Counted from the stretch's first letter, positions 46,864-58,706 are shown. The stretch is 64,000 nt of DNA from Astrocystis sublimbata (GCA_022453515.1 JAJNNY010000047.1:62001-126000), one strand, 5' to 3'. Notes: generated from the letters alone by a model not told the origin. Numbers and translations are program-made.

Positions 46864-48081
46864 GTGTGGAAGTGGAAGTGTGGAAGTCGGGGAGGGTGTG
46901 TGTAAGTGGTTGGGACGATTGGACAAAGTTGTCGTCGGCTTTTACACGTTTTATTTTAGGTCCTGGTGTTGAGGTTCTCGTGTTTGACTGCTGTATGAAT
47001 ATTTCGAGGGATCCATCTATCTATTGGTTTAATACATCCCGTCTATGGAGGCGGGTTGCGTCGGGTTATTAACAGGTATGTTACGGCAGTGATGCTACGG
47101 TCTGTTACTAGTGCAGCTGCATTGGGCATATTCTTCTAAGGACGTTAGTTAGTAGGGCTTCAAATCAAAATAGAACCAACTGTGTTTTGATACTTGCCTT
47201 ATTTACATTATGAGTTCTCTGTAATTATATGTCACTCAACACCAAAAAGTGTATGAGATGTCGAGGTCAGGCAACCTGGAGATTCCTCACTTACACTTTT
47301 CAGCGGGGCTGTTCTAGGGAGCTGCTGCAGCGGCGCATTAGCGGGGCCTAAGGCTTGAGCAACGAGGGTCTGGTGGGGGTGGAGCAGAGGGCCCCATTGG
47401 ACCCATTTAACCATCAAGGTCATTTATCTACTAGTACCTCCTACTCCTAACTTTGGAACCTGCGCAACCATCCTTCTTCCTTAATGTTCAACTATACCTA
47501 TGATTACGACCATCCTCTCGTCGCATCACGACAAGGTGCTTCCCAATCTCCGCCATCGTCTAGCACCCCGCTTTCCGAGTCTGGACCATGGTGTCTTCGC
47601 CCCGTTGTCGGTGCCCTTGTGATTCACACCTCGCAAGACAGAGTGCACGAAGAATTAAAGCTGCCTCCTGCGCATATAACGAAGCCATCACGACGAGACA
47701 TTCGTGACGAAGCGACGCATATCCCCCATCCACTGGGCCAAATATTGAAGCGGGCCTTCATAACTCCGATGAATATTGCAGCTCCTGTCCCCCCCTTGAG
47801 GCAATCCGTCGCCCTGCTACCGGTTCGCCAGTTCCCGACTACCGAGGGTTCCTCGTAGACACACACACAGTACGACGACATAGTGGCTTCTGAATTCGAA
47901 TACGCACCTTTCCCGCGGGTCGAACACAGTCTAGACCAGCACGGGCGTCGACAAGGCAGCCGACACGACCCAACACTTGCGCCGCACTGGCTTGGCAGGC
48001 CATCAAGGTTCTCGCCTACGACTTTTACTCACCCGAATCCGAACCTACCCCGCGTGTTCTTCCCCACAACCCATCCGAATC
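46864..48081. other. intergenic interval
   Basis: 1.2 kb between two plus-strand genes. An open frame at 47484-47858 has no recognisable features and is not called. The right part is the leader of the splicing factor gene. Confidence 0.5.
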
Positions 48082-49518
48082 ATGCAGGGCTTCAACATGG
48101 GACGGTACGTCCCGCCCGACCTCGAGGGCACCATATCCGGCAATGCTCTGAACAAGAAACACGCCCTGGGCGCCCGCGCCTCCAAGCTCAAGAGCGACGG
48201 CATCCTGACCGTGCGCTTCGAGATGCCCTTCGGCGTCTGGTGCTCCCACTGCCCCAAGCCTACCATCATCGGCCAGGGCGTGCGCTTCAACGCCGAGAAG
48301 AAGAAGGTCGGCGCCTACCACACCACCCCCATCTTCAGCTTCCGCATGCGCCACACCGAATGCGGCGGCCTCATCGAGATACGCACCGACCCAGCGAATG
48401 CAGAGTACGTCGTACACGAGGGCGGCACCAGGAGGGACACGGGAGACGATCAGGATGACAGCCTGGTCACCACGCGCCATCTGTTAGCTGCGGGCGGTAT
48501 CGGGGGGCTAGGAATAGGAGGAGCAGGGGAGATCCAGACGGCCAAGGAGCAGGCCACTCTACGCGCCGACGCCTTCGCGCGTCTCGAGAAGACCATCGAG
48601 GACCGTGGCGTCCTGATCGAGCGCTCGCATCGCATCGCCGAGCTCGAAGACGCGAGCCGCACATCCTGGGAGGACCCGTACGCACAGAATCGCCGTCTAC
48701 GCGCTGCGTTTCGTGTGGGGAGGAAGAGTCGCGAGAAAGATGCCAAGAGCACAGAGGATCTGAGGGACCGCTTGAGTTTGGGGATCGATCTACTGCCAGC
48801 CACCGAGGAGGATGCGAGGAGGGCGAAACTGGTGGACTTTGGGGTCGCGGACGCTTTGGAAGGGCGCAGTACCGATAGGGAAAAAGACGAGAGCGGGGAC
48901 CTTGAAGAAGATAATGGAGAGAGGGAAAGGAGGGCAAAGATGAATGACGCGGCGCTCTCGAAACCCTTATTTGCGCAGAGTACAGGTTCAGGTAGGAGCT
49001 CACCTGCGAGGACGTCAACGGATGCTGCGCGGATGTCGGGGGATGGTAAGAAACAGAAGCGACTCAAGGCCGAGATCAAAGCGTCTCAGACGCGCGAGTC
49101 GCTTGCTTCGACGGTGACGAGGAACACGAGGGTTTCTCACGACCCGTTCCTGTTTCCTTCTTCGGCATCAATATCCGCATCCGCATCCGAGCTGGCGGCG
49201 AAATCGAATCGGATTCAGGGGATAAAGCGGAAGCGAGTGGGTTTGGACCGGGAGGGTACGTCTACTATACCACAGACTCGAGAATCGTTGACATCACAGC
49301 CGAGTAGAGGGTTTGAGGAGGAAGCTAAGTCAGGGAAGGGAGAGTCAGAGGACACAGGCACCGGGAAAACGCATTTATCCTCAATAACACCTCCGTCCGG
49401 GGGAAAGGCGGATATGGATTCGGATAGGGGTCGCACACCAGACACAGGCATAGGCACAGGCCCTCCAACGGCCCGGGCCGCGCTCGGATTGGTGGGGTAC
49501 GGCTCGGACTCGGACTGA
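48082..49518 (+). CDS. Yju2/CCDC130-type (Saf4-like) splicing factor
   Basis: A single-exon, 478-residue nuclear protein of the CWC16 family (Yju2/CCDC94 and CCDC130/Saf4). The family works in the spliceosome around step-one catalysis or on spliced-out products. The N-terminus MQGFNMGRYVPPD is the CCDC130-type start. A zinc-binding unit follows: CSHC in FGVWCSHCPKP, and HTECGG further on. Next comes the conserved EIRTDPANAEYVVHEGG. The middle has a coiled-coil-rich stretch (ARLEKTIEDRGVLIE, LEDASRTSWEDPYAQNRRLR). The C-terminal half is low-complexity and charged, with SASISASASELAAKS. The ATG at 48082 was preferred because the conserved domain begins directly after it. Confidence 0.93.
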   Translation: MQGFNMGRYVPPDLEGTISGNALNKKHALGARASKLKSDGILTVRFEMPFGVWCSHCPKPTIIGQGVRFNAEKKKVGAYHTTPIFSFRMRHTECGGLIEIRTDPANAEYVVHEGGTRRDTGDDQDDSLVTTRHLLAAGGIGGLGIGGAGEIQTAKEQATLRADAFARLEKTIEDRGVLIERSHRIAELEDASRTSWEDPYAQNRRLRAAFRVGRKSREKDAKSTEDLRDRLSLGIDLLPATEEDARRAKLVDFGVADALEGRSTDREKDESGDLEEDNGERERRAKMNDAALSKPLFAQSTGSGRSSPARTSTDAARMSGDGKKQKRLKAEIKASQTRESLASTVTRNTRVSHDPFLFPSSASISASASELAAKSNRIQGIKRKRVGLDREGTSTIPQTRESLTSQPSRGFEEEAKSGKGESEDTGTGKTHLSSITPPSGGKADMDSDRGRTPDTGIGTGPPTARAALGLVGYGSDSD

Positions 49519-51081
49519 CCCCGCGCCGCGGACGGACGACATCCGACTACATACACATACACACTGACCTGCCTGAAGGTCTTACCTGCGTGCTTGTATG
49601 CCAATCACATACAACCTACCATCCTCTCGTGACTTCTGCGAAAAGACAGACCTAAAATCAAGATGATATGAGACGAATTACGACATAACGAGGCACATTG
49701 ATAAAAAGGATCTCATTCATGCCTGGCGTTGAGATGCCTACCGTTTAAGAGATAATCATTGGAAAGGCGAAATGTCGCGGAGAGATGGAGCCTTATATAC
49801 CGTTGGTTCTCTCATGGGACTAACGGCGTTGTTTATCCGTGAAACGAAATATAATAGAAGTGATACCCTGCCATTTTTGGCGCAATCAGTCAAAGTCAAC
49901 TGTTGTTGATTCCAAGATCTTTACAGGCGTATTATGTGTGTTAATCTCTTTCTCTTCTTTCTTTTCACCCCTATTCTACCCCTAAAGACCGTCCGTTATC
50001 ATCACTTTCTCTGGCTTCCTTGGCCTATTCCTTTTCTTCTTACCCTTAATGCCGTGTTTTGCATGTTCATTCTCATCTGCGTAGACCCAACCGTTCTACT
50101 TTTCGTAGCTCGTTTAGTTGTTCATCAGCTTCTTGATTCAACTACCTAACCTATATACCCATCTACACCTATCTGCACGTAGACTTAAATTCATTATACC
50201 TGCCTATCAATTTCTGCAGCTCCAACCCCATCCACCTTTCCTCGCCCATCCATTCCTATTGCGTCTCTCTACTCCATTCCCCTACTTGCCCGAAGGCTGC
50301 CTTGTCTTGCCTTTCTTAACACCTTTTTATACAAGCTTTTTTCTCAAACTCTAAAAAAGGTTTTCTATCTATAGCAGACGCCGCGTCCCCCTTCACTTCC
50401 CTATCTGTCCGTGTGCATGCACCTGATCGCAACGTCTTGCCTTTCCTCCGACTTCTTATCTTATCTTTCCATACCTTATCGATTCTGCAATCAGATACGA
50501 ACTCAAAAAAATATTAAGTTAAGTACGGACTAGAACTAATAAGCATAGATAGCTATGGCCAACCACAACATAGTATTCCTTCTCGTGTTCTAGCTACCGA
50601 CCATGTGGTCATCTACTGGGTTATCTAGTCATCATAGGTAGGGCTCTACGAAAGATAAAGCTAGGACTAGGACTGACTGGCTGGCTATACGATATGATGT
50701 GAAGGTTCTAGACGCAGGGAGGTAACCGACCTGTACCTGTACCTGTAACATCACTATCACTATCACCATTACCATCGCCATCGCCCGCGGTGCCGTTGCC
50801 ACGCCAACAAGGTTGCCAGCAAGGTCTTTAGGTTTAGTAGGTAGGTAGGTGGCGAGTGAGTCAATTGAAATTCAATGAAGTCAAAAATGAAAAAATTCGT
50901 AAGCATACCCGTAATCGAACTCGAGCCCCCCCTGTTCTCCTCGGAAGGATGGAATCGGAAAGAGTCGGAAACAATTCAAGCTCAGGGGCCGAGATGACCC
51001 GACACGTCCCTCGCCGGTGGGTGTCATGTCCTGTTGAGTTATCGCACTCTTGCTCATACTCATGTTTATACGCATGCATGC

Positions 51082-51126
51082 ATCTGTATCTGTATCTGTA
51101 TCTGTATCTGTATCTGTATCTGTATC
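51082..51126. repeat. TATCTG hexamer microsatellite
   Basis: About seven tandem copies of the hexamer tatctg. The length is a multiple of three in all frames, so both strands remain open through it; no gene is supported there. Confidence 0.9.
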
Positions 51127-51610
51127 GCACATAGGCTGGGTCCGCGGATCGGATGATGCTGGTGCTGAATGAATGATTCTGCATTGTATTGTATTGTATG
51201 GACATCTATCTGTTGTCTCATCTCTCTTGTCGCTCAACCTGTTCCCTGGATTCACTTCTGGATTTCATCTGGATTCGAATTACTTACTCAGCCTAGGTAA
51301 GGTAGCTCAAGAACACGCACCTCGAATACCTATCACACCGACAATAGATAGATAGACCGAAAAGGTAAACAGACATCTTGGTTTCGAAACAACTGATTAG
51401 TGAGTGAGTGAGTAGGCCACCCAGCAAGTGATCTAAGCTGTGTCGCAGTATCTCAGTGTTCAGTGTCCAGGTCCAGTTTCACTAACTACGTACCTAGTAT
51501 ACTTAAGTATGTAGATATGTAAGCAAATAAGCAGCACAGGCAAGTGAAGACCTCATCCCGGCAGAGCCTCATCTGACCGTGTAGGTGCCGGCTCAAATGG
51601 ACCACCATGA

Positions 51611-51739
51611 CCGACCGGCCAGGGTGCGAGCCGGCAACAAATTTCCTTCTTTGGCACAAACGCCGAACGCCGACCGGCCGGCCGGCCAGGGTTCACGCCA
51701 GCAACAATCTTCCTTCTTTCGGCACTAACGCCGAACGCC
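51611..51739. repeat. imperfect tandem duplication of about 65 bp
   Basis: Unit 1 (51611-51670) and unit 2 (51671-51739) share gaccggcc, then cagggt, gccggcaacaa / gccagcaacaa, ttccttcttt, and the end cgccgaacgcc. Unit 2 has extra ggcc repeats. No coding function seen. Confidence 0.75.
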
Positions 51740-53231
51740 GAAACGCGGTGGTTGTTGACTGCATATTCCCCCGGCGAGGCCCGAGTTAAAAAAAAAAAAG
51801 GTGTGCCGGGTAACTAGCAGGAGGTGGCAGTGCTGGTCCAAGCGTACAGTACAGCAACTAGCTCATTTTTTTTCAACATGGCCTCGCATCGCAGCGCCTG
51901 GACGAGGTGGGCGAGGGTAGCCTCCCAGTGACGGTATGTGCCTCCTGCATATGCATCATCGTCGTGTCTGCCGGTGCCAGCCTTTCAGACAGCCATGTTC
52001 GACGCTTCGACGCCTGCCCGCCGGGTAAATCCCTGCCGGTTCCTGGTGACCGTGACTTGAACCTAAGGTACCATCATCCTATCAATAAAAGACCGTACCT
52101 TACATAGAAACCTTAGGTAGGTAGACACGGCAGCCCAGCGGGGACGATCCGTAGGTACCCGTAGGTACCCGTATAACCATCATGCACTGCGCAAATTACA
52201 TCATCATGCAGAAGCGTCCCTCCCTCACAACTATCAAACAACTACAGAACAACTATAAAATAGGTGCTCGCCTTCATTGTCCTCACGTATATGCAAGCGA
52301 CCCCGTAGGTAGTCGTTTAAACTTCATTTATACATGAAAAATCCCTATCTCGGCCCGGAACCCTCCGCACGAGATGATCCCTGAATCGGCTTCGAGAAAT
52401 AGATCAACAATACCATTAACAACGCCGAAATCGACGTGAAACGTGAAGCGAATCGAAACCTTAAGTTTTTTTATCTGTCATCGGCACATGAAACTAAAGC
52501 ACAGTTGATGTCTAAAGTCAGGGAACAACAATATCGGAGAAACTTTGATATCAAACATGCTCAGATTACCATGAATAAGCACTACAAGGCTGAGCAGTTA
52601 ACAAGCAGATATAAGCACGTAGCATAACATTCACGATCTACCTAGTATCAGTAGAAGTAGAAGACTGGAAAGGATTGAGCTGGGCGCAGTGAAATTCAAT
52701 TGCAATCTATAGTGCGAGTTTCTCATAAGTTCATCGCGGTATCAAGCGTTTGTTCAAGCGTTTGTTCGTAAAGCAAGATGAAAATGAGGGTCGGTAGTAT
52801 AACCCATTTCTTCTGGATAATCCATTCCTCCTGGACAAAGGAAACTTGCAGACGAGAATGGCCCCACTCCCGCTATCCATCCCTATTCACAGACCATTTC
52901 TCTCGTCATCTTCGAGATGGTCGGGGCTGAAAGCGGCGTGTAGTGCTGCTCAAACCCTATCAGAGTTAAGGTCATTAGGCGCAAAACACTGTTGTAGGAT
53001 ATTGTCCCCCAGGTGATAACCTGCTGGGTGAACGATATTGAATCCATAGGCCGTTGTAGTCATGAACAACGCCTGCAGCATCATGTCGTTGCGTAGATGG
53101 CCATTGTTCCGATGTTCGCAAACACGGAGGCATGACCTCGATGGGCCTCGATGGGCTCCGTTCTCGCCTCCGGGGAATTTGGTTATGCCAGACGTCGAGC
53201 GATCAGCTCGTTGGCGTAATGCGCTGTGTAC

Positions 53232-54371
53232 CTACACGTCATCCATCTTTCCCGCGGGCTCGGCCTCGTCCTCGTCATCATCTTCGTTGAAGCTAGCCAC
53301 CGAAGACATGGCAGAGTCATCGTCGCTTTCGGCGCCTGCCTGCTCAGCAGCATCCCTGTTGGCATACCTCTGTACGTAGTCTACGTAAACGACTTTTAGT
53401 ATATAGCTGGGGAGAAAGGCAAGATAGAAATATGATTTGCTTCAAGTTGCGGGTGACAAAACGTACCTTTTACTTTCGCCTCGTAGCTCTTAGGTTCACG
53501 CATCAAAAGCGCGGCAGCCTCGCCGTTGAGGGGGTCGGCGGCGTTCGGGTACGCCAGCAGCTGTGGGAGGAAGACCTCGAATATGTTGATCATGTCAAAC
53601 ATGGGGGACCATGTTTGATTGATGACATCGAGGCACACTGACCCAGATCTGGGAATGGCACCACTGTTAGTATATGGCCTGGGGACAAGCATTGTTCTGT
53701 TCTAGTGACTATACCTACAGCTCATCAATGTTGGGGTGAAAGATGCGATTAACGAAGCCGATACTGGGGGATCTGTGGGGGTACTGGTCGGGGAGCTCGA
53801 CGTGGACCTTCCAGATGCCGCCCTCGAAGGGTGCTGACGAGGTCAGCAGGTCAGCATGGGGTGGTGTCTGGGCTCAGGGGGTGATAACGTACTGTCGGCC
53901 GGGCCTTTGAACCTCACAAAGAACTCTTGCCTGGAGGGGGAGGGGAAGTTAGGTTTGCCGTCGTAGAGTGGATAAATCGATGTATGTGAGGACCTTACAC
54001 TACAAGGTGAATTTTGTTGGTGTCACGATGTATATAGAGATGAAGACCTTGTGTGATGTTCACTTACTATTGTCGTTGACCAAGGTAACTTCATAGTCGC
54101 TCATGAGCCTAACAGCATATTAGTATACACATGACGAAGGTCGGTCTGTATGGGGGCTGGGGCTAGGGATGGGAATGGGGTGTGTCTCCTACAATCTGAG
54201 GGCTGTTAGTGACGTTGTTCTGAGGGAAGGGGGTAGGGGGGTCCCTTAGAGGTTAGCCATGGGACATACCTCATGACCTGTAGGCAGATACGAGGTTAGC
54301 CAACAAGTTGTCGGGTCAGGATGGCAGAAAGCACATACATCCGTCTCTATACGTCGTCGCGGACTACTCAT
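53232..54371 (-). CDS. ubc8: ubiquitin-conjugating enzyme E2, Ubc8/UBE2H type, with microexons
   Basis: E2 enzyme of about 188 residues that accepts ubiquitin from E1 on a Cys; Ubc8 homologues act in the GID pathway. Minus-strand exons: 54371-54339, 54277-54270 (8 nt), 54108-54068, 53999 (1 nt), 53930-53893, 53833-53719, 53648-53467 and 53380-53232. They total 567 nt in frame. The start reads [11 protein letters not shown]; the UBC fold has [17 protein letters not shown] and FHPNIDE, and the active-site Cys is in [12 protein letters not shown]. The C-terminus is an acidic tail ending KMDDV, as in this E2 type. The 1-nt exon supplies the T of an ATG codon and restores the conserved Met-Gln-Glu-Phe. 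A competing model uses a weaker GTGAAC donor and replaces Met with Ser-Lys. Confidence 0.9.
53999..53999 (-). other. ubc8: putative single-nucleotide exon of ubc8
   Basis: On the minus strand the base T lies between cttgtag and gtaagg. The introns on either side are each 68 bp (54067-54000 and 53998-53931). Both begin GTAAG, and the second has a CCTAAC branch site 18 bp before its CAG. Skipping it would shift the reading frame. Confidence 0.65.
54270..54277 (-). other. ubc8: 8-nt microexon of ubc8
   Basis: The sequence GTCATGAG lies between an acceptor (ctacag) and a donor (gtatgt). It joins ...IETD to LMSDY with Val-Met-Arg, which the E2-H family has at this place. Confidence 0.8.
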
Positions 54372-56056
54372 GTTGAATGATTCCCACTGGGCTGCGTTGC
54401 CGTGCTTAAGAAGAGCGTTGGGCCTCCTCTCCCTTACGCCGTATCGTGGCAGTATGATAACAACTTGTTCGGTTGAGGCTACCACTATGTGAATGCAGGA
54501 AAGCTGGGCCTCGACGTGGTATTCCTATGCTATGACTTGGACCGAGTCTAGGGGAGTGAGGGGTGATCTCGGATGCTGTGTGGGCGCAGGGTACTGCTGA
54601 TCAAGTAATGCACAACAGCGACCAGGCGATAGGCACAGGCGGGAATGCGAGGGTAGGTGAATCGTGCATGGAAGTTGTCGGGCCTCCCTCTTGGCTTTTA
54701 TCGCGGGCGTGCAGCGATTTAAGTATGCATACAGCTCGAAAAGCTAGGGGTCTCGGTGTGCGAAGTTGCAGTGAGTAAGTACCCTGTGCGCCTGTGGGCT
54801 TGAATGCCGAGAGGAAGTTTAAAAGTGGGTGTTGACTCGGGACGGATATGGGGATGTGAGTGAAGCCACAGTTCGGCAGATGGGTTGGTGAATGATGGCG
54901 ATTCGTGGTGTTGAGTGCGGGTGGCTTCGGAGGGTGGGAGGGATGGAAACAGCTCCCTTCCTCGTTGTCATGTCATCCAGCCGCCATCCGGGCGTCATCT
55001 GACACCCTAGGCCGGAGTGGGACAGCCATCGCTGCTGGTGTTCCATTGGCGTCACACCGGTCTAAGCTCGTTTGGTCGCACATGCCTCGCCTCCGCCCTT
55101 TCCCCATCGCCCCTCTATTATCTTGGTGAGAGAAGAAAGAAAAGGCAAGCGCGATGAGGGCAGGTGGGGTAAATCAAGGGCCCGAGGGCCTAAGAGAGCT
55201 GGGAAGTCGCGTCAAAGAAACGGGGACCTCCGGAACAGCTGCTGAACAGCTGGCAGCTCTTTCTGACGCTCCGGTACGCCAGCTAGAGCAGGGGCCTCCT
55301 TGGTATATGCACAAGGCCAAACCCCCTTGCCCCCCATCTTGAGTGTGGACTCTGGGAAAAAACATCAAACTGACGATCAAGCAAATGGTGTTGAGTACTA
55401 TAATATGTGAAAGTAAACAAAGCCCAGCTCCGATACATCAAGGCTACAGCACAAGAGTGGTTTGTTTGGCTTTGCAGCAGATGTTGGCCCCGCCCATATG
55501 TACCTAGTACGTACCTAGGTGCGAATCACATGCACCATGTCTTTAGCTCCGTGACTGCATCTACATCTCATATCTTTGGCGAGACAATCGCGGAAAGTAA
55601 ACTGGCGAATTGAATCATTGCTTGAGTATCGGGATTTTAAGGTTCTGCTTCGACAAAGTTGCTGCATTACTGGGCATATTACGAACTCAACACGTATTCG
55701 TGAACACCACTCTGGCTTTTAACTATTCCTTTTATAAATAGTCCGTAAATGCTCTCTCACGCCTTGCTCTCCTTTCTCTCTCTCCTCAATCAAGCAAGGT
55801 GTCTTCCATATATATACTAGTCACTACTGCCCACTTGGACATTCAACCTTAAATTCATTGCCAGGTAAGTGACACACCCACTCTCACATGCAATTCATCA
55901 CCTGAACACCTACCACTCAACATTCTTATCCTATCCTCTTATACCACTATAAAAGTAAAGGCTAGATACCCAGTACCTTCATTCCTTTCTTGTCTCGGTG
56001 ACAATAATGTCCTTCACTGCTTCGTCGCTGACTAACAACTCACTAGCCCTTGATAG

Positions 56057-56746
56057 CTGCCAAGCCATAACTACCCACCGAACTTCAAGAATCTCGAAGC
56101 ACTTCAACTGTACTTAGATAATTATCGTCGCCATCATCTCAATTTCCAGTCTCACTATCTGATCCTATATTGCCATTGCCATCTCTACATCATCATCACT
56201 TACATCACCATCACCTACATTAACACCATCACCACCATCACCACCATCACCACCATCACCACCATCACCACCATCACCACCATCACCACCATCACCACCA
56301 TCACCACCATCACCACCATCACCACCATCACCACCATCACCACCATCACCACCATCACCACCATCACCACCATCACCACCATCACCACCATCACCACCAT
56401 CACCACCATCACCACCATCACCACCATCACCACCATCATCTCTCACATCGCCAACACCACACTCAACCTCCAAACTCCTAAAATACCCCGCGAACGGCCT
56501 GATCACAGGAGTGAAAACGGCGAGATTTATAAAGCTCCGACAATCCCGCTCACTGAATACGCGCGCCTGGCAACCATTACCCTCAAGCCCCTCAGCTACA
56601 AGGAAGTACGCACACTGCGCGACCGCATTTCGAGCAAGATTATAGCAGGTCGCGTTGCTGTGTGGGGAGTTGGCTGTGGTGATGGTGAGGATCGGGAATC
56701 CGCGGCAAGTCTTTGGGCCTGGGGAGCCGTCGAAGAGAGTAGCTGA
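56057..56746 (+). other. stop-free 229-codon frame through a minisatellite, possible exon
   Basis: This frame is open from just after a TAG that also makes a splice-acceptor-like ccttgatag, to TGA at 56744-56746. It has no ATG. The repeat is read as Ile-Thr-Thr units; after it the frame reads protein-like (NGEIYKAPTIPLTEYARLA, then LSYKEVRTLRDRISSKII). Upstream, CAG|GTAAGT at 55862-55870 and a ctgactaac at 56028-56036 look like a donor and branch site, so a spliced transcript is possible. No family recognised. Confidence 0.25.
56224..56438. repeat. 9-bp minisatellite (caccaccat)n
   Basis: About 24 nearly perfect tandem copies of a 9-bp unit (cac cac cat) without internal degeneration. Flanks hold imperfect copies (catcaccatcacctac before, caccatcatc after). 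The minus strand reads as Asp-Gly-Gly repeats, the plus strand as Ile-Thr-Thr, His or Ser-Pro-Pro/Pro-Ser-Pro type repeats, depending on frame. Confidence 0.95.
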
Positions 56747-58303
56747 GAATGAGATGGGTAACTCGAATGAATCTCCATGTAATTCAGGGGTTGGCTTCGC
56801 GATGGTTCCTGGGAATTAGGATAGGGATGGGGATAGGAGGGCGTTTTTTGTTGGAATTATAGTTTGATGTTGTTTGGTGAGTCGTGCCCCTTGCCCCCTT
56901 GATCCACGCACGTATGAGCATGAGGCTCCCAGTAGCCAGGTAAGAGTAAGACTGCTGAATTTCATTTTGAATGAGACGCAATGAGAAACGGCGATGCGGA
57001 TGCGTGCTGACCTCACAAAACATCATTCCAGGGATCTACGGAACATTCTTAATTGGGCATTCAAGATTAATAGTCTGTTTGGTCTTTCTTTTATTAAGCT
57101 ATAAGTAATTCGAAAATCAATGAAAGTTCTGATCTCTGAATACGTAAAAACCTTGGTAGCTTGGTATTGGAGTCAATTAGCAACCTTGTATGCCAGCCAA
57201 CCCAGTCAACGATTTAAGCATTCTTTTGGATGATAACCAATGAATTGAGTTCCCCCTTGCGTTAACTATCTAAAGGTTAATTATCCGTATCACTACGCAG
57301 TTGCTATTTGATCCTCCATAGGTATATTCTTAAACTGATCCGTTCAACCATACCTGTAATTATGCAATTACAAAAGGAGGTTTCAACATCATCCCAAACC
57401 CCTTTTCAACAACTGAAAGGTCTAATCAAGAGCAAATAATAACAAAACGCGAGGCTAGACAATCAGAGGATAACCAAATGTATGAATTGTCGCCCAATCA
57501 ACAGCGAGCCTGAGTCATCAATTGGTCCGATCACGGCCGTTGCGATAGCGAAGATAAGTAAGTAGGTTGTTAGGTATATGAGTAGGTAGGCAGTTTTACG
57601 AACGTGCATTCAAACCTTCGATTAGGGTTTCAGATAACTAAAATCTCGGTTTTGCACGTGATAAATTCAATGTCATGGCCGAACACGCGTTGCGGGGCAG
57701 CACTCCGAAGGGACCTCAATGACACCTACATTTCCGAGATCGCACAATCAGGCGGTATTCGGATTTCGAAAAGCAACAGAAACAAGACGAAGAAAGAAAT
57801 ATATAAAATATAAGAAGGAAATTAAATAGTCATAGCTATATAAAACTAATCATTCTGGTAGTAACAAACTTGGCAACTTCAACAAATCAACGCAGACTGA
57901 TCCGAATCAAGCATACTATCTAATTGATGCTATTGCTGTGTACGGCATATCATGGCGATCATATAGTCAATATCAGGGGTTACTGTAGTGCCCGAATTTT
58001 GGCGACACATGCGTTAGATGTCAGCTATCATGTGATTCATACGGCTATTCGCACCACTTGACTCACATTTGAAGTGTCCAGGATGACGTGCCTTTGACAC
58101 ACCGGCTATATACTTCTATCTGAGCATCTTGATACTAAATAGGTAGTAGGTATTCCCTTCGCATCTGCGTCGGATGATGCCACACCAGCGGCGATTATGG
58201 TGAGTCTTCAGGGGGGTATCATGGCTTGGTCAGAACAGGCAACGGCGGTACATACTTCTTTCAATACATCTCGACTAGGAGGACATCGATACGAGAGCCC
58301 ACA

Positions 58304-58570
58304 CTATCCCAGACTTAATAGGATACGGGTCCCTTGGGGGCGACAGATTTTGTCGCATCGATTATAAGCCCCGACCTCGCTGACAGCTTTACTTATGTAG
58401 CGGATGCCGCCGATAAGGCAACGGTACATGGGAAATACATCGGTATTAAAGTTTTGACCACTCCGGGCTGACGCATACCCTCCGAAGAAGGCCACTGTCT
58501 GCCGATCGATATAGTCTTGGGAACCTGGAAGAATATTCCATAGTCTAATGCAGGCATGGACATGTGTTTG
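58304..58570 (-). other. unrecognised coding-like frame
   Basis: An 88-codon minus-strand frame ended by TAA/TAG-type stops on both sides with no ATG near its beginning. It reads GSQDYIDRQTVAFFGGYASA, then FPMYRCLIGGIRYISKAVSE and AYNRCDKICRPQGTR. The composition is protein-like with several Cys residues. I do not recognise the family. It may be a terminal exon or a remnant, downstream of the ALAS paralogue on the same strand. Confidence 0.3.
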
Positions 58571-58706
58571 TTAATGAAAGCTCAGTGCGAAAGCCCTCAG
58601 TTACTGACGCTGGAATTTTGAAGGTTCATGATAGCAGGTTCTAAATCTAATCTATCTCTAGGTCTATTTCTCGTACGATCTGCCGACTACCGCTCATTGA
58701 ACCATT

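Larger units (their letters stand above)
49519..53231. other. long intergenic interval with local repeats
   Basis: 3.7 kb with no supported gene. It contains pyrimidine-rich and AT-rich stretches, a TATCTG hexamer array and an imperfect tandem duplication, listed separately. Confidence 0.5.
54372..58706. other. long gene-poor interval
   Basis: 4.3 kb without a confident gene. It contains a 9-mer minisatellite (56224-56438) inside a possible spliced transcription unit, and an unrecognised coding-like frame (58304-58570). The remainder is AT-rich non-coding sequence. Confidence 0.5.

Noticed and set aside
47484..47858. 124-codon ORF upstream of the splicing factor
   Set aside because: Low-complexity Ser/Pro-rich composition, an equally long ORF on the other strand, and no recognised motif; more likely leader sequence.
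56165..56506. Minus-strand ORF of Asp-Gly-Gly repeats
   Set aside because: Produced by the 9-bp minisatellite; the short non-repeat ends show no family and no start context.
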